Assembly (NCBI GenBank): GCA_021234155.1
Contig: JAJEKV010000002.1
Coordinates: 24,976,617-25,040,616 of the forward strand
Direction of reading: 5' to 3'
Length of the DNA: 64,000 bases
Source of the DNA: Isoetes taiwanensis
Lineage: Eukaryota > Streptophyta > Lycopodiopsida > Isoetales > Isoetaceae
Shown here one piece after another: positions 22,591 through 30,707 of the stretch. How positions within the stretch are numbered: the stretch's first letter is position 1; each line of letters opens with the position of its first letter. Made by a program: the position numbers and the translations under genes. The notes below the pieces were generated by a model. That model was not told where the DNA came from. It ran no database searches and worked only from the letters and a program-made list of their open reading frames with translations.

Positions 22591-22780
22591 AAAATGATGT
22601 GATGAGTATCTTCAGTCTGTTGTAATTGGTCATGAGGATTTTCATACTATTGTAACCGTCCCTGGCACTCTTAATAAAAAGTAAAGTTTTTTGTTATAAG
22701 TTTTTGTCTTCTATATGTTTCGTTCATGTATGATGGTTCTTTCATGTATGATGGTTCTACCTATGTTTCTTTCATATGTA

Positions 22781-22938
22781 TGCCAGATTGGCATTTGAAT
22801 GCTATCAGGATCGTAGTATCTGTACTCCATTCCTTTGGGTGACACATGCTCTACATACCTAATGGGTTTACATGGCAGGTGTCGCCCAAAGGAATGGAGG
22901 TACAGATACATTATCCCGATGGCATTCAAACGCATGCC
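22781..22938. repeat. hairpin 1 of the foldback cluster
   Basis: Imperfect stem of about 65 bp (arms share GCATTTGAATGCYATC and CTCCATTCCTTTGGG) around a short loop near 22855-22870. Mismatches are spread along the arms as in plant miRNA precursors. Related to hairpin 2. Confidence 0.75.
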
Positions 22939-23017
22939 AAGGGGCCAAGCAGCCACGGACCAGTTGAGACGAGTCTGATCCTGAAAGAGGGTTCACAAGA
23001 TACATGATCCACATCGT

Positions 23018-23253
23018 CCCACCCAATGGATAGGTAAGGCATAACTCCGGTATGCCAAATCGGGCATTTGAACGCCATCAGGACCTATAATTTGTACTCT
23101 ATTCCTTTGGGTGGCACATGCTCTGAATACCAAATGGCTTTACATGGCAAGTGCCGCCCAAAGGAATGGAGGTACAAATTATAGGTCCAGGTGGCGTTCA
23201 AATGCCCAATTTGGCGTACCGGAGTTATGCCTTACCTATCCATTGGATGGGAG
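23018..23253. repeat. hairpin 2 of the foldback cluster
   Basis: A long stem of about 105 bp, from CCAATGGATAGGTAAGGC to GCCTTACCTATCCATTGG, with a loop near 23130-23145. The inner part (CTATTCCTTTGGGTGGCACA) is homologous to hairpin 1. Confidence 0.85.
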
Positions 23254-23271
23254 TTAAAGCATATCAGAGCC

Positions 23272-23393
23272 AAAGCATCGAGAATTCCCAAATCTTGCTG
23301 ACCCCGCCTCTTTGAACAATGGAACTTAGGATTTAAACTAAGGTACATTGCCCAAAGAGGCGGGGAAAGAAAGATTGGGAAGTCTCGATGCTT
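23272..23393. repeat. hairpin 3 (family with hairpins 7 and 8)
   Basis: About 120 bp. AAGCATCGAGA...CCCAATC-type outer stem and CGCCTCTTTG/CAAAGAGGCG inner stem; loop near 23328-23337. The upper 3' arm reads CTAAGGTACATTGCCCAAAG. Confidence 0.85.
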
Positions 23394-23539
23394 GAACTCA
23401 TCAATCATTAATCTCTAATGAACCCACAGAATCGCAAGCAACCACTAGGCTAATATCATCCGTGGCCACAATAAAAATAGAGTACTCAAAAACCTTGTTA
23501 CCTCCGTCCTTGTACAATCCACCACGACGCCGAAGGTTA

Positions 23540-23685
23540 CGCGTCCTCTAATTTCAAGTCATAGTGATGCTCAAGGTTCACCATCAATAAGCCGGAGTTA
23601 GGATGTTCCATGATTTGGTGCCTAACAGCCGCTATATAGATGGACAACGCCCAGGCACCACTTTGGCTTGAAATTAGGGTACGCT
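23540..23685. repeat. hairpin 4 of the foldback cluster
   Basis: CTAATTTCAAGTCATAGTGA pairs with TGGCTTGAAATTAG, and an imperfect inner stem (CACCATCAATAAGCCGGAG with its complement) continues towards the loop near 23610. More diverged than the others; no second copy found. Confidence 0.6.
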
Positions 23686-23724
23686 CTCACCTTTGACATC
23701 ATAGCAACCTGTGTAAGAGAACTT

Positions 23725-23871
23725 TTACCTCTAGAACGAACGATTTTTGCTCTGGCTCCCATTTTGAACCTCTTTATGTAATATAACCTAGCAAAGTAAC
23801 TAAGCTACATTGACACAAAGAGACTACAAAAGAGAGTCAGAGCAAAGCTCGCTCTTTCTGAAGGAGGTAAC
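23725..23871. repeat. hairpin 5 (family with hairpin 9)
   Basis: Outer stem TTACCTC.../...GAGGTAA, inner stem CTCTTTATGTAATATAACCT opposite CTAAGCTACATTGACACAAA. Flanking AACCTTGTTACCTCC at 23492 pairs with GGAGGTAACAAG, so a longer nested fold is possible. Confidence 0.75.
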
Positions 23872-23977
23872 AAGAATTTCGAGAAGTCTATATTGTTTGT
23901 CGCAGACAATATCAAGCCTGGTGAGTTGACAACCATTCAAGAGGGTCACGCTCCAGACTTACTCCCTTTTCAATTAT

Positions 23978-24058
23978 CATGTTTGTATATATCTAAAGTG
24001 CCCCCTAAAATGAGCAAGCGATCTCATCCTAGGGGGCACTTTAGATACAACAAACAGG
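23978..24058. repeat. hairpin 6 (family with hairpin 10)
   Basis: Compact stem: ATCTAAAGTGCCCCCTA pairs with TAGGGGGCACTTTAGAT around a loop AAATGAGCAAGCGATCTCATCC. About 80 bp in all, the size and shape of a plant miRNA precursor. Confidence 0.85.
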
Positions 24059-24120
24059 ACAAACAAAAGAGACTAAGCCAGGATGAAAGAGACAAGGTTA
24101 GTCGATTTGAGTGCAAATTA

Positions 24121-24235
24121 GGCGTCCCAATCTTTGCTTTCACCCGCCTCTTTGGACAATGGAACTTAGCATGTAAACTAAGCTACGTTGCTCAAAGAGG
24201 CGGGGGAAAGAAAAACGGGGAAGTCTCGATGCTTG
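24121..24235. repeat. hairpin 7 (family with hairpins 3 and 8)
   Basis: CCCGCCTCTTTGGACAATGG pairs imperfectly with CTAAGCTACGTTGCTCAAAG then AGGCGGG. Same layout as hairpins 3 and 8; followed by the conserved AAGTCTCGATGCTTGAACTC. Confidence 0.85.
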
Positions 24236-24353
24236 AACTCATCAATCACTAACATCTAATGAACCCACAGAATCGCAACCATTCAAGAGGGTCAGGCCTC
24301 ACGGAATATCAAGAGTCAAAGCATCACGAATTCCCAAATAGACCTCCTGAGTG

Positions 24354-24475
24354 CAAGCATCGAGACTTCCCAAACCTTGCTTTCACCCCTCTTTGGACAA
24401 TGGAACTTAGCCTGTAAACTAAGCTACATTGCCCAGAGAGGAGGGGAAAGAAAGATTGGGAAGTCTCGATGCTTG
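24354..24475. repeat. hairpin 8 (family with hairpins 3 and 7)
   Basis: CAAGCATCGAGACTTCCCAA pairs with TTGGGAAGTCTCGATGCTTG at the base; inner arms CTCTTTGGACAATGGAACTT and CTAAGCTACATTGCCCAGAG. The best-preserved outer stem of the family. Confidence 0.88.
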
Positions 24476-24547
24476 AACTCATCAACCCACAAAATCGCAA
24501 GCAACCACTAGCTGATATCCTCCATGGCCACAATAAAGATAGAGCAC

Positions 24548-24716
24548 TCAAAAACCTTGTAACCTCCTCTAGAATGAACGATTTTTGCTCCAAATCTGAT
24601 TTGGGGCGTCTTTGTGTAATATAACCTAGCAAAGTAACTAAGCTACATTGACACAAAGACACCCCAAAAGAGAGTCAGAGCAAAGCTCGCTCTTTCTAAA
24701 GGAGGTAACAAGAATT
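24548..24716. repeat. hairpin 9 (family with hairpin 5)
   Basis: Copy of hairpin 5 with outer arms AACCTTGTAACCTCC and GGAGGTAACAAG, inner arms GTCTTTGTGTAATATAACCT and CTAAGCTACATTGACACAAA. Same position relative to hairpin 8 as hairpin 5 has to hairpin 3. Confidence 0.8.
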
Positions 24717-24813
24717 TTGAGAAGTCTATATTGTTTGCCACGGAGAATATCAAGCCTGGTGAGCTGACAACCATTCAAGAGGGTCGTGCTCCAGGCTTAC
24801 TCCCTTTTCGAGT

Positions 24814-24894
24814 TTCCTACTTGATGTATCTAATTCGCCACCTAAAATGAGTGAGCGACCTCATCCTAGGGGGCAAATTAGATACATCAAACAG
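24814..24894. repeat. hairpin 10 (family with hairpin 6)
   Basis: TTGATGTATCTAATTCGCC pairs with GGGCAAATTAGATACATCAA around AAATGAGTGAGCGACCTCAT. Sequence and spacing match hairpin 6, with changes in both arms that largely keep the pairing. Confidence 0.85.
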
Positions 24895-25049
24895 GACAAA
24901 CAAAAGACACTAAGCCAAGGTCAAAGATTGGAAAGTCTCGATGCTTTTACTCGTCAAACACAAGAGGTCCAAATGTCAAAGGCATTGTTGGCCCAAATAT
25001 TTTGGTTCTGAACCTTATTATCCATTCACAAAATGATACAAGTCAAAAT

Positions 25050-25640
25050 TTAATCTGTCTCAAAATTTAATGTCTCATTTTTATTATCATTTGGGTCAAC
25101 CCAATCACCCTGCGGCCCTAGAGGTGGTGGTAGGAACTGGTTAATGTCTGGCACTACCTCTCCTTCACGCGGTTCCTCCACTCCCCTCCACAATTCCATC
25201 TCGCGATAACTCTCAAAAGTGTGCATCTGCCCATCCCTCCTGCGAGCGACTAGTTGTGGCAAAGCTGGCATGCGACCTTGCATATTTAATATGGCATATT
25301 GTAACTCAGGAAAAATCCATCCATCTTGCATTGTTGGACAGAAGCGGCTTTGCAACATCCAATCAAGAACACATCGCATGTGCATACGATGCCCACACCC
25401 TAGAGTGTACTAGCCAACCTCGTAATGGGGTTGTCACCACCTGGCCGGCAATGTGCGAAATCGGCAACCTTTAGCTCTTCCCCAATGGCTCTCATACAAA
25501 TACTCGCGAGGAGATATGATATGTTGCTCGAAGTAACCCTAAAGGGTCGAGTCCAACGATCTTGTCGGTTTAGCCAAGTGATCGTTGTTTTCAAAGAATT
25601 TGTTGCCTCTACGTTTCAATGCCGCTACGCCGTTTAGTGT
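25050..25640 (-). pseudogene. RING-H2-like finger fragment
   Basis: On the minus strand, across one frame change near 25400, the sequence reads SICMRAIGEELKVADFAHC then LGCGHRMHMRCVLDWMLQSR and FCPTM. This fits the second half of a RING-H2 finger (C-x-H-x2-H/M-x2-C, a Trp, then C-P). The first CxxC and the last Cys are degraded. A Pro-rich tail (FLPPPLGPQGDWVDP) and acidic end follow. RING-H2 proteins usually act as ubiquitin E3 ligases. It is the last piece of a run of minus-strand frames inside the hAT element, convergent with the transposase. It may be a decayed cargo gene. Confidence 0.5.
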
Positions 25641-25779
25641 CCTCTAATTCAAGCGGCCATCTTGTCATACCCATCGGCACGGTCCTTTAAGCGAATATTC
25701 TCTTGAAAGGGTTAGGTTTGAGTTCTCTCATTCTCAATTGGGCTCGAATATCTACAAGGTCATTCCACGACTCCGGTGG

Positions 25780-26490
25780 CGGCTACCCACGCCACCTCAA
25801 AGAGTTGGATGGCGTCGGCAACAAGGTATGTAATGGTGATAGGCTCACCATGTGCCCCCTCTCCGCTATCTTAGATAGCTTGACCCTCTTAGTCTTTGCC
25901 ACTACGCTTCCCTTGCCTCCATTTTCTACTCCGTGAAATTTACGGGCACTTCCTTCCAAGCTTCGTAGTATACTTAGCTTTGCCTTGAAACTCTTACTGA
26001 ACTCACCATTGTGGGGTAAATGTCCCTTCACTTGGACATGCATTTCATTTGCTTTTGCTTGAACCACGGCAATCTTGCACTTTCGTGAGCCTTATATTTA
26101 CCCCTCCTACTAGGCCAATCTCTTTCAAACTCATTCTTGTCAAATTTGTGATTACGTCGTAAGTGATGCGCTCCATGCGGACAATAGCGCCCTGCCTCAC
26201 CAGCTACATTATGCACCTCTGTGATGGTGCAATTATCCCTCTTTGAAACTTAGTCCATCGCGCGCTGACCTTCTTAACTTCCGGTAGTCGCGAAACTCAT
26301 TTAACTCTTGCATGTCTTTCGCCCTCTCCATTTGCCGGAGCGGTGACATTTCAAGCTTCGTTCTCCATGGTTTGCCGCCAAGGAGAGGGGGTCCTCAAAT
26401 TGAGGGTACAGAAAAATCATCGCGACCCTGTTTGCTCGATGTACCCACGTTGGGTGGAGATTCGTCGTCCTGTTCACGAGACATAATTAT
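25780..26490 (-). pseudogene. unrecognised cargo-like reading frame
   Basis: From an ATG near 26483 the minus strand gives MSREQDDESPPNVGTSSKQG, a stop, then EMSPLRQMERAKDMQELNEF, and after frame changes QVKGHLPHNGEFSKSFKAKL, GVENGGKGSVVAKTKRVKL. The composition is hydrophilic and basic, without a domain I can name. It may be the N-terminal part of the RING-like gene downstream. Several frame breaks show decay. Confidence 0.4.
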
Positions 26491-26754
26491 AGTGCTGACT
26501 TGTATAGGTGCGCTGACTGACTTGTATAGGTGTTCTTTGACTTCTTGTCTATAATTTTCGTTAGCTGCGACATATAAAAAAACACACAATAAATAACACA
26601 AAAAACACGCGAAAAGAAGAGATAAGCTATACACATAGACAATAATTTCTCAGATAGCATCAAACAAGCGTTTAATGAATTTATTTGGAATATTAAATAG
26701 TACAGGAATGTTTGAATGTGAATTTATGGTCGTGTGAATAATAGACAAAATATG

Positions 26755-26767
26755 CACGCTAAGCGTG
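26755..26767. repeat. palindrome variant CACGCT-A-AGCGTG
   Basis: A perfect 13-bp inverted repeat related to the 3.2-kb array, lying between two cargo-like coding blocks, i.e. again in apparent intron or intergenic sequence. Confidence 0.6.
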
Positions 26768-26849
26768 ACTAGGACCAGCTTGATCTACTGCGTCGTCCCC
26801 ACCGTGGCCAAGTTGAAGAATCCAATCTGATTCCAATTGTGGCCTCGTG

Positions 26850-27810
26850 CACGGAATTGGAGAGCAATGGCGCTCGCATGGTGTCAAGTATTTGGGCCAT
26901 ATCAAATTTTAAAGTGGTTTGTCTCTCATTGGCGACTCAGCGCAATGTTTCAAATAGTCGCACATTCTCAGATGCTTGCCTTGTTGCTCCGGGCTTCCTA
27001 TTGACTCCATGTAGGAGTGCTTACTAGCAAAGTCAGCCAAGTAGTAGACAATGTAGGCTGCCCCGGGCAAATCAAAGTCAATCCTTGAGGCCGCGTCTTG
27101 AGCCACTACCAAAACAAAGATCATCGTGCATATATGGATGCACGGCCCTTTCCATCTCAATTTCTTTTCTTACCCTCGCCATCCAAACCCTTGTAATGCC
27201 ATCGTTTTACTTGTCTCGCCCGATCAACTTTGGATTCACCCCAATCACAAATGCCAATGTATCTGACACGAGGATCAATACATCCCTTCTCCTTTCCATA
27301 ATCAAAATGGAGCAATATATTGCCGGGATGCAAGTCCATATACAAATATCTTTCTTGATGGAGTTTTATTGGCCATTTGCAAAATGACATTGCCAAGTCC
27401 CCAACCCTAGAGGCAACAAATAATTCTTTCTTTCTGTGCTCCTCAAGCAGCCTCAAGTCCGTCTCAACTCTGGGGACAACTCCTAACTTCTTAAATGCAA
27501 GCTCTGCAAAAGCATTGCACCCATGACTTGTAAAGAAGGTTGCCAACAAACCTCCATTCCAAAAAGGGAAAATTAAGCCTTGTCTTTTCTAGGCGGTTGT
27601 GCTACCAATCGCAGTATTATACACCCCGTGCCTAACTTGCATTCGGACTCCCTCATGTTCTTCAACATAGCTTCCACTAACTTATTGGGATCTGTACTTG
27701 GATGAAAATTATCATGTTGAAGTTTTACACAATAAGGTTCATCCTTAATAACTAGACCATAAAATATTGCACTTATACACTGCGCCATATGAACCAGAAC
27801 CAATTCGTTG
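26850..27810 (-). pseudogene. kinase-like protein carried in the hAT
   Basis: The minus strand encodes a block resembling a protein-kinase-like fold: YCVKLQHDNFHPSTDPNKLV (27.7 kb), FAELAFKKLGVVPRVETDL, then a catalytic-loop-like YMDLHPGNILLHF and, 20 residues on, VRYIGICDWGES where DFG is expected. The D-L-H-P-G-N pattern is typical of atypical or small-molecule kinase-like families. After a frame change near 27160 it continues (VVAQDAASRIDFDLPGAAYI). The usual VAIK-type N-lobe and an APE motif are not visible. It could be a captured host kinase-like gene or a family typical of this transposon. Stops mark it as non-functional. Confidence 0.5.
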
Positions 27811-27829
27811 TCTGTTTATTATTTGTGAT

Positions 27830-28480
27830 GAATCTACTTTGGCAAACCAAGTTGTCTTGGCATCGCTCTTCGAGCTTCCCACTCCCTATCTGTCTCACGG
27901 GACGTTTGGCTTTTATGGTTTTGCGCCAACACTTTCTTAACAAGATGAGGGGGTTGATAGGCTTCTTTCTTTAATTTCTGTTGGTCCACGCCACATTCCA
28001 TGTCTTTGGCTTTTTCTTTTAACTCTAGCCTCAAGCGATGACTACTCAAATTTCCAACCCGTGATCATATTTACGGTAGTGCGGCTAATATTACCCACTA
28101 TCCATGTATACCTCTCTTGCTCACTCTTTTAGGGCTCTAGCTCCATCATTGAAGCTTAAAGCCCCTCTCGGCATCTTTTACGACCTGCATGGTAGTCTAG
28201 CCATCCTTCCTCCATTTGTTGGTAATCAATTCCAAATCTGGTGAGGCATTGCCGGTAGATTACACAACCAGTTCATGAATTCTGGTCTTAAAGTAGACCA
28301 TGCTTGTTGTGGTCTACTTCTTTTCCCTATGGCGATCTTTGCATAAGATGACTTCGGGTTGCGACTCTGTAGCCCTCTGTTTGAGGCGCTAATGACTGAC
28401 TCTAGGTTTGCGGCTCTATCGGGAGGTGTGATGCCACATTTAGTTCTTGGGTTAACCACGCTCTCTCTTTTGAAGTCATC
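27830..28480 (-). pseudogene. N-terminal charged frames upstream of the kinase-like block
   Basis: Minus-strand frames at 28049-27834 (RLRLELKEKAKDMECGVDQQ, Lys/Glu-rich and probably helical or coiled-coil) and 28459-28226 precede the kinase-like block in the same direction and read as upstream exons. No family recognised. Confidence 0.35.
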
Positions 28481-29519
28481 TTGCTTGTTTTAAGGGTTTG
28501 TCTAGCTAGCTAGCAAAATGCGACTCCACGACAATACGCAAATGACAACAGCAACACCTACAAGTCAAGCAAAGATAAAACTTTCAATTTAGTGCTTAGC
28601 ACATGACGGTAAATCAATTTCTTTAACCAAAACAAAACGCTAATTTTAAGCTACTACTCGAAGACCCTAACATTTTATCCTATTACTAATAAATTTTAAT
28701 TGGTTCATAAGTATGTATGTGTAAGGCCAAGGATGGGGTAACACATGAAATGACCAAAACACGATTTATGATCTATAGCCCAGCTACTGCCAAAATGCGA
28801 GGCTAGCAAGTTTAAAATGCATTGCACTTGTCCCAGGTCGCGCTTTTTCAAAAGACGAGACCAATCGAATACTTACTAAAACATACGCCAGTTCCTATAT
28901 TGGTGTCGGACTTTCATCAACAACACCATCAGAAACTAGGGTATGAATTAGTAAAACATTCTCGTAACCCTCAATAAAAGTCAACGCACACCTTTTGACA
29001 CCGCGTGACCAAAGCCAACAGCGGCAGACGAGGGTTATACTTCTTAAAGAGGGAGACCCTAGTTGCCTTAAACTTCAGCATTGCCACCCACCCTCGGCAT
29101 GTTGCAAATAAATGCGGCAATACCAGGCAAGAGGCATGCCTACGCTCTTGGCAACACGAAACCCTAAGGCACTAAACCTAATTAATACTAAAGTTGTCCT
29201 TTCAAAGGGAAGGCAACAAAATTTGTTATTTTTTTGTTTTTTCCTTCTTTTTTTTTTTGGTCTTGAATTATTTTTTTTTTTTTTTTTTTTTTTTTTATTC
29301 TTTTTCTAAAATAGGCCAAGCTCAGCCCATAGAACAAGGCACTCACCATCGTCACGCCCCTTACAGGGGGCAGGCGAGGGCCTAGCGAGACCTTGCCTAG
29401 CCTAACTATAAAGAAAACAACAACAAAATGTCTAAAAACTAAAAAAAAAAAAAAAAAAAAGTTTTGGGGGACAAGTTGGAAGGTTTGCCTTGAGAAGAAT
29501 ACCTTCTTTGCGGCACAAA
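28481..29519. other. non-coding with poly(T)/poly(A) runs
   Basis: No gene supported. Long T runs at about 29225-29300 and an A19 run at about 29442-29460 produce spurious Phe-rich ORFs. This lies between the cargo-like frames and the right subterminal array. Confidence 0.5.
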
Positions 29520-29800
29520 AGCTGGCACCGCGCGCATATATAAAAAACCCGGCGTGCGAAACTTGATTTGGCGTCGCGTCTCTGGCTTCGCGCTAGTTTT
29601 AGCATCAGCGAAATGGTCTATTCTAGCGTCGCGAACAAATTTTGCGTCTGTGAAACTCACCACAAGCGTGCGAATGTCGGGACTTATTGCTTTTCTTGAA
29701 GCAAAACTTTGTATTTCGCGTACACGAAGAAATTTTCGCGTACGTTATTATGAAGCTTTCGCTTACGCGAACTTTTTTTTTCCCGGTCAGCGAGGTTTAA
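29520..29800. repeat. right subterminal GCGTC/TTCGCG motif array
   Basis: Dense motifs GCGTCGCG, GCGTCTGTGAA, AGCGTCGCGAAC, TTTTCGCGTAC and GCTTACGCGAAC within 270 bp, ending about 90 bp inside the right terminus. Mirrors the array at 8884-9180 in vocabulary and distance from the end. Confidence 0.7.
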
Positions 29801-29891
29801 ATACGTTAAATACGTATTTTATTAAAAAATACATATTTTTTTACTTTATACGTCAGGAATTTGAATTTTGTACGTATAGAACCTATCCCTG

Positions 29892-29899
29892 GTTGAAAC
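29892..29899. repeat. 8-bp target-site duplication, right copy
   Basis: GTTGAAAC, identical to 8787-8794, directly beside the right hAT terminus. Confidence 0.9.
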
Positions 29900-30660
29900 A
29901 TCAGGGAGTGCCATGGCTAGCAAGTCATTTAAGTCCTGGGATTTCACACAAATCTCTTCTAGAAGACGTATTATGTCCGATCCAATGTTGGAAAACGTGG
30001 TCTCAAGTCCATCTCCAACTCGTAAGAGATACTCTACAAACGTCTTTTGCTCTTCTGCATCTCTTCCCACATTGTTCATTACTCGCATATTTATGTTCTG
30101 CTTATTTTCCTCAACATGATCCCATATGTAAGAGCATTTCAAGGAAGCATGCACAATTTGAGGCCCAATTTCCTCGTGGAACCACAGGTGGAAGCTGACG
30201 AAAATCTCCTCCCAAAACAATAATGAGTCCTCCAAACAATTTATCACATGACATCACGTCACGGAGCGTTCTAGAAGTGCTTCATAGACATATTTATGCA
30301 TCATTGGGGCCTCATGCGAGTCACTCTTATCAATTTTGCTAGCTCTGACTGTTTTGGAATATTACAAGTTGATGTCTCATCTATGTTTATCGATATCTTG
30401 AACCTTGAATGTGCAGTGCGCCCACCCTTCAATAAAGTGGATGCAATTCCTGAAGAAGTAACTGCAAGTGCAATGATATCTTTGGCACGAATAAGACAAC
30501 ATGGAGTTAAAAAGAAAACTCTTTCCCGAGCCGCCTGCAATCTGGACGAAAAACATTCGTCATTTTTCCAACATCACGTGCTCATCAATCACACGGTCAA
30601 AGATAACACACTGGTCGTGATATAGGCGGTCCACATCTTCTTGCACCTTTACCATGTCTT
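29900..30660 (-). pseudogene. Helitron helicase, N-terminal part
   Basis: From 30660 downward the minus strand shows the start of a PIF1-type helicase: a Walker A-like IAGGSGKSFLF (frame +2 near 30540), IALAVTSSGIASTLLKGGRT, AHSRFKISINIDETSTCNI, the remnant of DEAPM, Walker B-region [20 protein letters not shown], and [18 protein letters not shown]. It then runs to LLAMALPDV, where the hAT begins. Several frameshifts break it. The remaining motifs are at 8004-8786. Confidence 0.85.
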
Positions 30661-30707
30661 CTTGAAACACTTCATCTCGAAATATCATATATGGATCTAT
30701 TGCACGC

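Larger units (their letters stand above)
8795..29891 (+). mobile_element. 21.1-kb hAT-superfamily element inserted in the Helitron
   Basis: The ends are terminal inverted repeats: CAGGGATATGTTCAATACG at 8795 and the reverse complement of CAGGGATAGGTTCTATACG at 29873-29891 (17 of 19 identical). The element is flanked by the perfect 8-bp duplication GTTGAAAC. Removing it with one duplication copy rejoins the Helitron helicase in frame (ALPDV then STNVRSV). Inside are subterminal GCGTC-type arrays at both ends, a broken plus-strand transposase (BED near 9.8 kb, DUF659 near 16.3 kb, dimerisation region near 17.3 kb), a nested LTR element, a hairpin cluster and minus-strand cargo-like frames. hAT elements are usually a few kilobases; the size comes from insertions, a very long intron and cargo. 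The transposase is frameshifted, so the copy is not autonomous. Confidence 0.88.

Noticed and set aside
29112-29385. Phe-rich ORFs with a membrane-like profile
   Set aside because: Produced by long poly(T) runs; no flanking protein-like sequence.
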